From positions 37,676 to 101,675 of the forward strand of contig JACRMS010000019.1 of assembly GCA_016214845.1 (NCBI GenBank): a stretch of DNA of 64,000 bases. The letters are read 5' to 3'. Source of the stretch: Nitrospirota bacterium (lineage in GTDB: Bacteria > Nitrospirota > Thermodesulfovibrionia > UBA6902). Position 1 is the stretch's first letter, and every line of letters begins with the position of its first letter. Position numbers and translations under genes: made by a program. The notes beneath the pieces are model-generated. The model searched no databases. It had not been told where the DNA came from and was given only the letters and a program-made list of their open reading frames with translations. Positions 42,309 to 52,852 of this stretch are shown in pieces.

Positions 42309-43226
42309 TCAGGTCTTCCTGCGGTCTATGACGTAGCGGCTTTCGTTGGATCTCTTGGCAAGCTTTTTCAGTTCGGCTGCCACTTCCGCAACCTTCCCGT
42401 GATGCCGGATTTTCGGTGAATCAGCCTGGACCACGCCGATAGCTATTCCCAATAAGGGGAACTTCTGTTCATGGCCCTTTCTGTCTTTGGCGATATAATA
42501 GCTTTTTTCTTTTTCCTCGCATCCGAAAAGGTCGGAGATAATGATGTTGAAGTTGGCTATGATCGTTTTGCAGATCCCCTCGGCATGGTCAAATGGCACT
42601 ATAAATACAAAATCATCACCCCCGATATGGCCCGCGAACCCTCCGCTTTCCCTGACCGCGTTTGACATTATCCTTGCAACCATCCTTATTACCTCATCGC
42701 CCCGGCTGAACCCGTAAGTATCATTGAACGGCTTGAAGTTGTTTATGTCCGCGTAGCAGACCGCCATCGGTTTGCCCAGCGCTTTTTCTATCTCCTGGTG
42801 GATGGATGTGTTGCCGGGAAGTTTTGTGAGCGGGTTATTGTCAAATATTCTCTGTATCCTGTGCGCCGCAAGTGAGATGCGGCTGAAAAGCTCCGGGTAT
42901 TTAACAGGAAGGGTGATAAAATCATCGAGTGGATAATTCTCCCAGTTGAATGATTCACTCGTGTTCTCGCCGACCAATCCTATAACAGGGATCGTACTGA
43001 AATAATTGTCTTTCCTTAATTCAGTGACAAATTTCAGGGGCTCCAGATCAGGCATTGACAGGTCAACGATCATGACATCAGGGGGGTCTGAGTAGATAAA
43101 GCCCAGCTCCGTATAGATGTTTGAAAAAGTAGTGACGTGAAAGTCCCTGTTCAGCAGCCGGGGCCTGATTTGAGCGCACAGCTCGTGGTTCTTTGAGACC
43201 AATGCTACCTTACGCCTGGGGCTCAC
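42309..43226 (-). CDS. receiver-like plus GGDEF diguanylate cyclase-type protein
   Basis: The 305-residue protein has an N-terminal receiver-like domain (residues 5-120; Asp in MIVDLSMPDL) and a GGDEF domain (LTKLPGN..., YADINNFKPFNDTYGFSRGD). The active loop reads GHIGGDDFVF, so Glu of GGDEF is Asp. GGDDF loops exist in some active cyclases, but activity is uncertain. C-di-GMP signalling is the family role. It overlaps the HDOD gene by 17 bp and so shares an operon. Confidence 0.85.
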   Translation of the reverse strand: MSPRRKVALVSKNHELCAQIRPRLLNRDFHVTTFSNIYTELGFIYSDPPDVMIVDLSMPDLEPLKFVTELRKDNYFSTIPVIGLVGENTSESFNWENYPLDDFITLPVKYPELFSRISLAAHRIQRIFDNNPLTKLPGNTSIHQEIEKALGKPMAVCYADINNFKPFNDTYGFSRGDEVIRMVARIMSNAVRESGGFAGHIGGDDFVFIVPFDHAEGICKTIIANFNIIISDLFGCEEKEKSYYIAKDRKGHEQKFPLLGIAIGVVQADSPKIRHHGKVAEVAAELKKLAKRSNESRYVIDRRKT

Positions 43227-44073
43227 TCTTGGCCTGGATCTCCAAACTGAAATTTTTCGCTTCGATCAACTGGTCTTCAAAATCCTCTATGATATCTTTC
43301 AAAATCTCTTCATTTAAACCGAGCCTCTCCCACGCGACCGGCTGGATGCGCGGTACGAAGCCGTCCCCGCTGTAACCGAAGCCGCTGGCCTTGACGAGGA
43401 CATCGGCGATATGCACGACCGCGGTCTTCACCTGCTGCGCGGATGATTTTTCAACATTATGGTGAAACGCGATCGGCTCTATGAGCTTTTCAGGCATGTT
43501 CCAGGTCCTTGCAAGCCACTGCCCGATCTCCGCGTGGTCGATCTCAAGCAGTTGCCGTTCGGCCTCTATCATTGAGAGTTCTTTTTCCTTGATCAGGGAC
43601 AGGAGGTCATCGTACTCCTTTTCGAGCCTTATTTTTATGATCACCTTTCCGATGTCGTGCAAAAGAGCTGCAGTGGAAATCTCTTCCCATTCAGGGAGAT
43701 TCAGTCTTCTCGCGATAATATTGGCGGCAACAGCGGTCCCCAGGGAATGCTCCCAGAGCCCTAAAATATTCTTTTCCATCATTTCAAAGATGGAACTGCT
43801 GATCGCAAGGCTTTTCACGACGTTTACCCCAAGCAGAATCAGCGCCTTGGAAACGGTCGAGATGCGGCCCGAGAAACCGTAAAAGGGAGAGTTGACGAGC
43901 TTTAAGACCTTCGCGGAGAGCACCTGGTCGGATGAGACAACCCTTGCCATTTCATTGACCGATACCTTGCCGTCCTCCGCAAGCGCTGTCAGTTTTGTAA
44001 TAATGCCGGGGAGGGTCGGAAGTGATCGGGTGTCCTTTATGATGCGGCCTATCTCGGTCCTTCTATCCTGCAT
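43210..44073 (-). CDS. HDOD domain protein
   Basis: The 287-residue protein (ATG 44073 after GGGAGAAGAGG; a TTG at 44094 would extend it by seven residues) has the HDOD pattern SLPTLPGIITKLTALAED, VSSDQVLSAKVLKLVNSPFY, TVSKALILLGVNVVKSLA and ALLHDIGKVIIK, with His-Asp retained, and IDHAEIGQWLARTWNMP and FHHN. HDOD proteins often work as signalling scaffolds next to c-di-GMP proteins. Overlap of 11 bp with the upstream small gene and 17 bp with the GGDEF gene makes a three-gene operon. Confidence 0.88.
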   Translation of the reverse strand: MQDRRTEIGRIIKDTRSLPTLPGIITKLTALAEDGKVSVNEMARVVSSDQVLSAKVLKLVNSPFYGFSGRISTVSKALILLGVNVVKSLAISSSIFEMMEKNILGLWEHSLGTAVAANIIARRLNLPEWEEISTAALLHDIGKVIIKIRLEKEYDDLLSLIKEKELSMIEAERQLLEIDHAEIGQWLARTWNMPEKLIEPIAFHHNVEKSSAQQVKTAVVHIADVLVKASGFGYSGDGFVPRIQPVAWERLGLNEEILKDIIEDFEDQLIEAKNFSLEIQAKSEPQA

Positions 44074-44395
44074 CCTCTTCTCCCATGGATTCAATGATAT
44101 GCTGCCTGTAGAGTTCTTTTAATTTATCCATTAACGGATCGCCCGCGACCTTGCTGAAACGTATCTCCAGCGCTTTCAACATATCACCGGTAGTATTTTC
44201 GCCTTCGATCTTAATTGGGTGTCCCTCAACAAACACGGCCTGAATGCCCATCCTGTCCAAGCGGGCAATCAATGCTTCGGTCAGGGCGATCCCCTTGCCG
44301 CATACCGGCGGGCTTGAAGGGTCGTCATCAATCTTTCTGACATCTCTTGCCAGTACCATTGCGGGCGCGGCGAGGGAAAGAGGAATCTTCTGCAT
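44063..44395 (-). CDS. small conserved protein upstream of HDOD
   Basis: The 110-residue protein starts PLSLAAPAMVLARDVRK and contains GIALTEALIARLDRMGIQAVFVEG, a pattern I have seen at the N-terminus of HD-type phosphodiesterases and as a separate small protein beside HDOD genes. There are no catalytic motifs. It is the first gene of the operon with HDOD and GGDEF genes, so a signalling adaptor role is plausible. No ortholog name is known to me. Confidence 0.7.
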   Translation of the reverse strand: MQKIPLSLAAPAMVLARDVRKIDDDPSSPPVCGKGIALTEALIARLDRMGIQAVFVEGHPIKIEGENTTGDMLKALEIRFSKVAGDPLMDKLKELYRQHIIESMGEEDAG

Positions 44396-44454
44396 AAAAA
44401 ATCTCCTGCTTCTTTTATCGGATTTGCAGGCAATAGACTTTAATAATTTCGGGG

Positions 44455-45990
44455 TTACTCTTTTTCATTGTCCAATATCCATTGGACAGCGCGGGTCAGG
44501 TCTTTTGCAACGTATGCGGCGCAGGTGCTTTCAGGCTGTGAAGGTGATAATAAAATTCCCCTGGCCCCGATTTTCCAGGCTAACTGCACGTCCAACTCCT
44601 TGTCCCCGATCACATAGGAAGACCTTAGAGTTGTCCCGTGCCTGAGCCTTGCCATAAGGGGCATCATCGGCTCAGGTTTCCTGCAGGGGCAATGCTGATC
44701 AGGATGATGAGGGCAGTAGTAGAAATTATCTATCCCAAGCTCCTTTTGCAGGAAGGCGCTTAATTCAATCACAAATTTTTCATCTACAATTCCCCTAACA
44801 ATCCCCGACTGATTGGTTACGCCGATCAGTTTAAAGCCGGAGTCTTTCAATTTCTGCAAACTCTCTTTCGCATCAGGGGAAATTACCACCTCATCAAAGC
44901 TGTTTAAATAATTCTTGTCTTCAATGATTGTTCCATCGCGGTCAAGAAAGACGGCGCTGCGCATCGGGAGGACTTCTTTTAATGAGGCGAATACGTCATC
45001 TGCGGAAATCTCCGCCATGCACTTCAGATGTCCTTCAGGACATTCTCTTTCCATGCAAGGTGAGCAAGAAAGGTCTTTTACAATAATCCTGTGTCCCTCC
45101 CCGAAAGGGCCGGTTGTCATTTTGTTAGTTGACCCGAATATTGCGACAACCGGAACAAAAAGAGCGGCGGCCATGTGCATGGGGCCTGAGTCATTGGTTA
45201 TGAATGCATCACATTCTGAGATTAATGAGGCGAGCTGCCGCAAGGTGGTTTTTCCCGCCATGTTGAGTAAGGACGATTTGCGAATCGCCCCTACAGATGA
45301 AACAATCTCATCCGCAATCTCAACCTCTGATTTACTGCCGAATATTATGACCCTTCCGTTTACTTCATCAATGGTCCTGCGTATCACCTCCGCGAATCTT
45401 TCAGGCATCCACCTTTTTGCAGAGCCGTAAGTTGCGCCGGGATTAATGCCGATTAAAAGCCGGGGATTGGGGGTTGGGGATTGGGGATTAAAAAACACAT
45501 CTCTCGCCCATTGTCTTTCTTCATCGGAGAGATAAATGTAAGGATGTGTCTCTTTTGTTTCAATGCCGATGGCTTTAAGAATGTTCAGATAGTAGTAGAC
45601 CTGATGCTGTGAGAGGATGTCTATTGTTACGGGTATGGCCTTTGTCAGAAGGAACCCGCGGCCGTCCCTTTTGTAGCCTATCCGTTTAGGTATTCCCGCA
45701 AGCCAGGTAATTAAAGCGGCGTCAAATGCATTTTGAAAAAGTATCGCGATATCGAATCTTTCCTGCCGCAGTCGTTTAGCCAGCTTTAATTTTCCCGCGA
45801 TGCCTTTATAACCTTCATCGTAGAGAATGACCTCATTGATGTCAGGATTCTCTTTATATATCTCGGAGACCCACGGCTTGACGAGCAGGCTTATGCGGGC
45901 ATCAGGATATGCGCGGCGTATGGCCCTGATAGAAGGGGTGGTGAGGACCGCGTCCCCGATCCAGTTTACCCCGCGTATCAAAATTTTCAT
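44455..45990 (-). CDS. fusion: LPS heptosyltransferase II (WaaF) and heptose-bisphosphate phosphatase (GmhB)
   Basis: The 511-residue protein has two parts. Residues 1 to about 345 are a GT9 heptosyltransferase (RGVNWIGDAVLTTPSIRAIR; GINPGATYGSAKRWMPERFAE; FITNDSGPMHMAAAL), which adds L-glycero-D-manno-heptose to the LPS inner core. Residues from about 346 are a HAD phosphatase (AVFLDRDGTIIEDKNYL, then TNQSGIVRG and the zinc loop CPHHPDQHCPCRKPEP, YVIGDKELD), GmhB, which makes the heptose-1-phosphate donor precursor. Fusing them links donor synthesis and transfer. A proline-rich insert NPQSPTPNPR comes from a GGGGATT DNA repeat (45461-45490). Confidence 0.92.
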   Translation of the reverse strand: MKILIRGVNWIGDAVLTTPSIRAIRRAYPDARISLLVKPWVSEIYKENPDINEVILYDEGYKGIAGKLKLAKRLRQERFDIAILFQNAFDAALITWLAGIPKRIGYKRDGRGFLLTKAIPVTIDILSQHQVYYYLNILKAIGIETKETHPYIYLSDEERQWARDVFFNPQSPTPNPRLLIGINPGATYGSAKRWMPERFAEVIRRTIDEVNGRVIIFGSKSEVEIADEIVSSVGAIRKSSLLNMAGKTTLRQLASLISECDAFITNDSGPMHMAAALFVPVVAIFGSTNKMTTGPFGEGHRIIVKDLSCSPCMERECPEGHLKCMAEISADDVFASLKEVLPMRSAVFLDRDGTIIEDKNYLNSFDEVVISPDAKESLQKLKDSGFKLIGVTNQSGIVRGIVDEKFVIELSAFLQKELGIDNFYYCPHHPDQHCPCRKPEPMMPLMARLRHGTTLRSSYVIGDKELDVQLAWKIGARGILLSPSQPESTCAAYVAKDLTRAVQWILDNEKE

Positions 45991-46134
45991 GCTACTAATA
46001 TATCATCTTCGGCGTTTGAAGTTACAACGGCTTGAAATTTCCGGACAGGATACATAATAATTACTGCACGGGATTTAAGAGGGGACAGGCTTGAATCCGC
46101 ATTTAATAACCAAAAAACCACGGGGGGACAAATC

Positions 46135-47739
46135 ATGTCAAAAAGCATTGTTGTATTCGCACTGGCAGTGTCTGTTCTTGCATCATATTTTACGCCCGCA
46201 GCCGCTTATTCATATTACGGTGAATGGGAAGCGGCGGCAACCTTAAGTGTCGCGCGCTATCAATTCACAGGCGGCGTTATTAACGGGAAGATTTATGTTT
46301 TCGGGGGGAGAGGTTCATCAAATCTCAGATCGGTAGAAATGTATAATCCTGAAACTGATAAATGGAGTTCCCAGGAGAGCAATCAAACTGCCGTTGCAGA
46401 ACTGTCCGGCGCGGTGGTGAATGATAAGCTTTATGTCTTTGGCGCGCTCAGCGGAAGCCCTTCCGCAATTCTTAACTTTGTTCAAGAGTACGATCCTGCA
46501 ACCGATGCCTGGACTTTGAAAGCGGCTAAACCTGCTGCCGTGTCCTCAGCCCCGGCAGTTGTCTACAAAGGAGAGATCTATCTCTTCGGCGGGAAAAGCA
46601 ATACTGTTCCTGAAACTTATTCTGATGTGGTAGAGGCTTACAATCCTTCCACGGACACATGGCGTCTTGTTGCTCACATGCCGATGCTTATAAATAATAT
46701 GGCGGTTTCAGTCGCGGGACCAAAAGCTTACCTTATCGGGGGCATTGATCACATTAGCAATAACGCAGTGGTTGAGGTCATTGCCTATGATTTCGATTCA
46801 GACACCTGGACTACTTCAGGCATGGGAGCGCTATCTTTACCGCGAGGATTTCCATGCAGCAGCTCTGCGCCGGTCCTCGACGGGAAAATACATCTCATCG
46901 GCGGCTGGACCGCCGCAAAGTGGACTGGCCTGGCCGGTGCGGATATTGTGCCAACCGGCGATTTTCAAATATATGATACGGCAACTAACACATTCAGCAC
47001 TGAAATCCCTCTGCCTTACCCTACTGTCGATCATATGGCCGTGTTTTTAAATAATGCATTTTATGTAATCGGCGGTAAAGCAAAGGACATTGAGATTAAT
47101 CGGACCAACTCAGTCTGGAAACTCGATCTGCCATGTAATGACAAAGACGGCGACGGATACGGTGATCCTGGAGGGGACAATTGCGTTAACGGCCCTACCG
47201 TTGACTGTAATGACAATGACCCGGAAATCAGCCCGGCGGCAAAAGAAGGCCCGTTTGGTAATGCAACATGCAGTGATTCAATTGACAATAATTGTGACGG
47301 CGTGACAGATGAAAGCGATTTGGGCTGCGCAGAGGTTACTGGCAATGAAAGTCCCGGTGATGCCGGGGAAACTGCGGGCACCGGAGAAAGCACAAGCGGC
47401 AAAGACGGAAGAAGTGCTCCTAATGAAGGCCCCGGTGATTGTTTTATAGCCACGGCAGCCTATGGCAGTTACCTTGCTGATGAAGTGATGGAGTTGCGAG
47501 AGTTCAGGGACAAACACCTTTTGACAAATCCGCTTGGGCGGGCCTTTGTGATAGATTTCTATTACAGATATTCCCCGCCCGCTGCGGATTATATTTCACA
47601 GCATAAATCATTAAAGGCGGTCACGAGAGTGATGCTCACACCGGTTGTTTATTCAATCAAATACCCGTTTTTAACAGCAAGCATTTTGACAATATGCGGA
47701 TTAGCGACGTTCAGGAGACACAGAAAAAACCAAGGGTGA
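46135..47739 (+). CDS. secreted Kelch-repeat protein with MopE-type and CFI-box C-terminus
   Basis: The 534-residue protein has a signal peptide ([18 protein letters not shown]) and about five to six Kelch repeats ([50 protein letters not shown]), forming a beta-propeller. A metal-binding MopE-like segment ([31 protein letters not shown]) follows at residues 338-390. The end is the CFI-box domain ([20 protein letters not shown]... and [11 protein letters not shown]) with a membrane helix. It is anchored outside, function unknown. It is upstream of the two-component pair. Confidence 0.82.
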   Translation: MSKSIVVFALAVSVLASYFTPAAAYSYYGEWEAAATLSVARYQFTGGVINGKIYVFGGRGSSNLRSVEMYNPETDKWSSQESNQTAVAELSGAVVNDKLYVFGALSGSPSAILNFVQEYDPATDAWTLKAAKPAAVSSAPAVVYKGEIYLFGGKSNTVPETYSDVVEAYNPSTDTWRLVAHMPMLINNMAVSVAGPKAYLIGGIDHISNNAVVEVIAYDFDSDTWTTSGMGALSLPRGFPCSSSAPVLDGKIHLIGGWTAAKWTGLAGADIVPTGDFQIYDTATNTFSTEIPLPYPTVDHMAVFLNNAFYVIGGKAKDIEINRTNSVWKLDLPCNDKDGDGYGDPGGDNCVNGPTVDCNDNDPEISPAAKEGPFGNATCSDSIDNNCDGVTDESDLGCAEVTGNESPGDAGETAGTGESTSGKDGRSAPNEGPGDCFIATAAYGSYLADEVMELREFRDKHLLTNPLGRAFVIDFYYRYSPPAADYISQHKSLKAVTRVMLTPVVYSIKYPFLTASILTICGLATFRRHRKNQG

Positions 47740-47792
47740 ACAATGACTCAAAGTAGGTTATAATAATACAAGCTTTTCAAAAGCAGCATGTC

Positions 47793-49604
47793 ATGAATGA
47801 CGAAAAGACCAGAGAGCAACTCGAAAAAGAATTAGCAGGAATGCGCAGGCGCATTTCCGAGCTTGAAAGCGACCACAGGCGCGCCGATCAACTTATCCTC
47901 CAGTCAATACTGAATTGGGAGGAGACCTTCAACAACATCACCGACATGATCACCATCCATGACAAAGACTACAACATCATCCACGCCAACAAAGCGGCGG
48001 AGAAAATCCTCGGTCTGTCTTTCTTAAACGGCGCAAAGGCAAAATGCTATAAACATTACCACGGTGAAGGCTCGCCCCCAACAGGCTGCCCCAGCTGCCA
48101 ATGCCTAAAGACAGGAGAGCCTGTTATCTTTGAAAGATATGAGCCCCATCTAAAAAGGTACGTTGAGATAAGGGCCATGCCGCAGTTCGATAACAGTAAT
48201 CAACTCATTGGCCTGATCCATATTGTCAGGGACATCACTGAAAGAAAACAGATGGAAGAGGCGCTGCGAAGGGCGCATGACGAATTAGAGATGCGCGTCA
48301 ATGAGCGGACAGCGGAGCTGATGAACGCCTCATCGGAGATAATGACGGCCAATGAAGAGATGCTGAATGAGATCGCGGTCCGAGTGAAGGTCGAAAAAGC
48401 TTTGCGCGAGAGCGAGAGTAAATTCAAAAAACTCTCGCAGGAATTCAACGTCCTCCTGGACGCTATCCCGGACAATATCGTCCTGCTTTCACCCGAGCTG
48501 AAAATAATGTGGGCCAACAAAGCCGCCTCCTCGGAGCTTAGCTATGACAAATCTCATTCACGCAGGCAGTACTGTTACAGGATGTGTTCCAATTTCTCAT
48601 CCAACCAGAAGAGCTGTCCCACGCTGATGAGTTTTATAACCGGCAGGGAAGAGAACGGCCAGGTATCATCTCCGGACGGAAGGTTTTTAGACGTCAGGGC
48701 CTTTCCGATTGCGGACGAGTCGGGAAAGGTAAAAAGCGTTATTGAGGTTGCAAGAGATATAACCGTCAGGGTGCGCATGGAAGAAGAGTCCCGGCTGATC
48801 CAGGCAAAGCTTATCCACGCCAACAAGATGACGTCGCTTGGCACACTCGTCTCAGGCGTGGCGCATGAGATAAATAACCCCAACACATTTATCAAATCCA
48901 ACGCGCAGTTCATTGCCAAGACATGGAAGGACGTAGGCCGAGTCCTTGAGAAATTCTCCAAAAAGAACGGAGATTTTCTTGCGGCGGGACTGCCTTATTC
49001 CGAGGTGCAAAGGCTCATGCCCGAGGTGATCAAAGGGATCGATGACGGCTCCGTAAGAATACAGGAGATAGTGAACAACCTGAGAAATTTTGCCAAACCC
49101 GAAAAGGCAAACCTGGACGGGAAGGTCAATGTTAATGACATTGTGGTTGCGGCCAAGACCATTCTCAATAATCACATCAATAAGTGCACGGCAAAGTTTC
49201 AATTGATCTGCGGCAAGAATATCCCGTCGGTCAGAGGCAGCTCCCAGCAGATAGAACAGGTAGTAATTAATCTTATAATGAACTCGCTGGAATCACTGAA
49301 AGACAAGAGCTGCGGGGTCCGCGTGTCCACCTCTTACAATAAAAAATCGAAGTATGTAATAATCAGGGTCAAAGACGAGGGCGTGGGAATGACGAGAGAT
49401 ACCCTTGAGCGCATCACCGAGCCTTTCTTTACCACCAAGCTAGAAAGGGGAGGCACGGGATTGGGGCTTTCGATCTCATATGCCATTATCAAAGAGCACA
49501 GAGGGACGCTGGAATTTGAATCCGAATACAGGAAGGGCACAACTGCAACCGTCAAGCTTCCCGTGTATAATATAAGACAAAAAACAAAACCCGTCAGCGC
49601 TTAG
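47793..49604 (+). CDS. PAS-domain sensor histidine kinase (soluble)
   Basis: The 603-residue protein begins with a coiled coil (EQLEKELAGMRRRISEL), and has two PAS domains (about 45-155, NNITDMITIHDKDYN, with a Cys-rich patch CPSCQC; about 215-330, LLDAIPDNIVLLSPELK). HisKA has LGTLVSGVAHEINNPNTF and the HATPase has NLIMNSLESL, DEGVGM and GGTGLGLSIS. No membrane helix is seen, so it senses a cytoplasmic signal; the Cys cluster might hold a metal or redox site. It should pair with the sigma-54 regulator encoded 71 bp downstream. Confidence 0.92.
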   Translation: MNDEKTREQLEKELAGMRRRISELESDHRRADQLILQSILNWEETFNNITDMITIHDKDYNIIHANKAAEKILGLSFLNGAKAKCYKHYHGEGSPPTGCPSCQCLKTGEPVIFERYEPHLKRYVEIRAMPQFDNSNQLIGLIHIVRDITERKQMEEALRRAHDELEMRVNERTAELMNASSEIMTANEEMLNEIAVRVKVEKALRESESKFKKLSQEFNVLLDAIPDNIVLLSPELKIMWANKAASSELSYDKSHSRRQYCYRMCSNFSSNQKSCPTLMSFITGREENGQVSSPDGRFLDVRAFPIADESGKVKSVIEVARDITVRVRMEEESRLIQAKLIHANKMTSLGTLVSGVAHEINNPNTFIKSNAQFIAKTWKDVGRVLEKFSKKNGDFLAAGLPYSEVQRLMPEVIKGIDDGSVRIQEIVNNLRNFAKPEKANLDGKVNVNDIVVAAKTILNNHINKCTAKFQLICGKNIPSVRGSSQQIEQVVINLIMNSLESLKDKSCGVRVSTSYNKKSKYVIIRVKDEGVGMTRDTLERITEPFFTTKLERGGTGLGLSISYAIIKEHRGTLEFESEYRKGTTATVKLPVYNIRQKTKPVSA

Positions 49605-49675
49605 CCGTAAGCCATCAACAGGCTTAGCATTAACTGAGCGCTGATCTCTGAAGTCTGATTGCAAAAGGTGTAAGA

Positions 49676-51091
49676 ATGAATAACTCAACTTCACCGATAC
49701 TTCTGGTAGACGACGAGCAGCAAATACTGTTCGGCTACAGCCTTATGCTCAGAAGCGCCGGGATTGAAAATATCCTGACGGTCAAAGACAGCCGCAAGGT
49801 CCTCCCTCTCCTCGCAAAACAAAATGTCGCGGCGATAGTCCTTGATCTGGTCATGCCGCACGTCTCAGGCATGGACCTGCTCTCTAAGATAAAACTGGAA
49901 TTCCCCCATATCCCCATCATTGTCATGACCGCGATCAATGAACTGGAAAAGGCCGTGGAATGCATGAAGGCCGGGGCTGCGGATTATCTCGTCAAGCCCG
50001 TGGAGGAAAGCAGGTTTTTGTCCAGCCTGGAGAAGGTGCTTGAAATGGGCAACCTCATGAATGAGATATCCTCCCTCAAAAAACATCTTCTCACCGGGGA
50101 GCTGGAGCACCAGGAGTCGTTTGCGCCCGTCATTACGAAGAGCAAAAAGATGCTTGCAGTTTTTCATTACATAGAGGCGATAGCAAAGTCCCAGAAGCCC
50201 GTTCTCATTACCGGGGAGACCGGTGTGGGCAAAGAGCTCATCGCAAGAATCATACATGAGGTGAGCGGGCTGAAGGGGGCTCACATCGCGGTCAACGTAG
50301 CAGGACTTGACGATACGATGTTCTCGGATACATTGTTCGGCCATAAAAAAGGCGCCTTCACCGGCGCTGAAAAGGACAGGGAGGGGTTGATCGTCCGGGC
50401 GTCCGGAGGCACCCTGATGCTTGATGAAATAGGAGACCTGAATAAATCTTCTCAGGTAAAACTCCTGCGCCTTCTTGAGGAAAAGATCTACTATCCGCTC
50501 GGCTCCGATATGCCTGAAAAAAGCAACGCACGCGTCATCGGCTGCTCCAATCAGGACCTTGAGAAACAGATAGAGGAGGGACAGTTCCGTAAGGACCTGT
50601 ACTACCGGCTCTGCTCCCATAATATTCAGATCCCTCCGCTTCGCGAGCGGCTTCAGGATATCCCTTTGCTGCTTGACCACTTCCTTGAGGAGTCATCGAA
50701 GTCCCTGAAGAAAAAAAGGCCCGAGGTCTCGCCGGAGTTGATAACCCTGCTGTCCAACTATAATTTCCCCGGCAATGTCAGGGAGCTCCAGGCAATGGTC
50801 CATGACGCGGTGGCGCAGCATGAATCAGGAAAACTCTCTCTTGAGAGCTTTAAGGGTTTTATGAAAAAGAAGGGCATATCTTCCCAGTCCCGCCTTATGC
50901 CTCTTGATGGAGACACTGTTTCCATGTTTGAGATCTTCGGACATTTCCCGACCTTAAAGGAAGTCGAAGACTATGTAATATCCGAGGCGATGAAATGCGC
51001 CCACAGCAACCAGGGAGGCGCGGCCTCACTCCTGGGCATAACCCGCCAGGCCCTTAACCAGCGGCTGAAAAAGAAAAACCATTCAGCATAA
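49676..51091 (+). CDS. sigma-54-dependent response regulator
   Basis: The 471-residue protein has a receiver (LLVDDEQQIL; Asp in AIVLDLVMPH; Lys in LVKPVEE), an AAA+ domain (Walker A ITGETGVGKE, GHKKGAFTGAEKDREG with the GAFTGA loop, GGTLMLDEIGDLN) and a Fis-like HTH at the end (GGAASLLGITRQALNQRL). It likely activates sigma-54 promoters in response to the adjacent kinase. The regulated genes are unknown; the CRISPR array follows within 60 bp but has no visible link. Confidence 0.92.
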   Translation: MNNSTSPILLVDDEQQILFGYSLMLRSAGIENILTVKDSRKVLPLLAKQNVAAIVLDLVMPHVSGMDLLSKIKLEFPHIPIIVMTAINELEKAVECMKAGAADYLVKPVEESRFLSSLEKVLEMGNLMNEISSLKKHLLTGELEHQESFAPVITKSKKMLAVFHYIEAIAKSQKPVLITGETGVGKELIARIIHEVSGLKGAHIAVNVAGLDDTMFSDTLFGHKKGAFTGAEKDREGLIVRASGGTLMLDEIGDLNKSSQVKLLRLLEEKIYYPLGSDMPEKSNARVIGCSNQDLEKQIEEGQFRKDLYYRLCSHNIQIPPLRERLQDIPLLLDHFLEESSKSLKKKRPEVSPELITLLSNYNFPGNVRELQAMVHDAVAQHESGKLSLESFKGFMKKKGISSQSRLMPLDGDTVSMFEIFGHFPTLKEVEDYVISEAMKCAHSNQGGAASLLGITRQALNQRLKKKNHSA

Positions 51092-51150
51092 GTTTTCCAG
51101 TTTCGCAATGCGTGACAGGAGCCTGTTATATATGTTGCGATAAAAGGATG

Positions 51151-52169
<1,019 letters not shown>

Positions 52170-52465
52170 TGTTCTTTTACAACTCTACGAAATTAATAAT
52201 CAAATCATTAGCTATTTGCGAACCTACTGTTTTTATTCCCGCAAACATCTTGTTGTCAAGGATCATTTTACAGACTGTTATATTTTATAAACCAAATTTT
52301 ACTTATGCGAACCCATGCGGAAATGTATGTAAGCATGAGGTTCGCAGATAAAAGAAACCACTGAGGGCACAGAGATGTTTTCTATCATTAATAAATCTCC
52401 TGTGTAACTATTTCTTCTCTCACTATCAATATGTTCCTCCGTGATCTCTGTGGTTAATTATTTTT
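52170..52465 (-). promoter_or_regulatory. CRISPR leader
   Basis: The 296-bp AT-rich stretch between cas2 and the first (leader-end) repeat is the leader by position and orientation. TGCGAACC appears at 52217-52224 and 52306-52313 and its complement GGTTCGCA at 52339-52346; 52306-52346 can form a hairpin (TGCGAACCCATGC/GCATGAGGTTCGCA). An imperfect ACCACTGAGGGCACAGAGA / TCTCTGTGGTT palindrome (52360-52455) is also present. Confidence 0.65.
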
Positions 52466-52753
52466 TCAAATAATCAATGGCCCATCCTGCTCTATCCCGG
52501 CCTTTGCTCCTACGTGCTCAACACGATGCTTCCAGTTGGAGCCGAGATAATAAAACCTCAGGCTGTCCGTCTCAGGATCAATCTCTGAAATCAATCTCTC
52601 TTTCAGCATCGTCCACTGAGCCGGATCGACAATACATTCAAATACGGAGTACTGGACCCTCTGCCCGAAATCCTGACAGGCACGTGCCACCCGGCGCAAG
52701 CGGCGCTGTCCGCGTTTTTCCGTTGCGACATCATAGCTCACAAGCACAAACAT
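52466..52753 (-). CDS. cas2: CRISPR adaptation protein Cas2
   Basis: The 95-residue protein (ATG 52753; the longer frame runs into the repeat region) starts MFVLVSYDVATEKRGQRRLR, with the Cas2 ferredoxin fold and the early Asp, and continues VQYSVFECIVDPAQW and LRFYYLGSNW. With Cas1 it integrates new spacers at the leader end. It is the last cas gene, just before the leader. The preceding four-helix-bundle gene lies between it and cas1. Confidence 0.95.
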   Translation of the reverse strand: MFVLVSYDVATEKRGQRRLRRVARACQDFGQRVQYSVFECIVDPAQWTMLKERLISEIDPETDSLRFYYLGSNWKHRVEHVGAKAGIEQDGPLII

Positions 52754-52852
52754 TTTCCCTCCAACTAAGGCACAGAGGCACAAAGGCACTAAGTAAAAAG
52801 GAGAAGAAGGTGTAAACTTTAATCAAGTGCACGAAATCTTTTTTTCATCTTT

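Noticed and set aside
49865..50680. A 271-codon minus-strand ORF opposite the sigma-54 regulator.
   Set aside because: It mirrors a well-supported AAA+ gene on the plus strand and has no domain-like sequence; the same holds for 27345-28193, 29503-30225 and 47061-47453.
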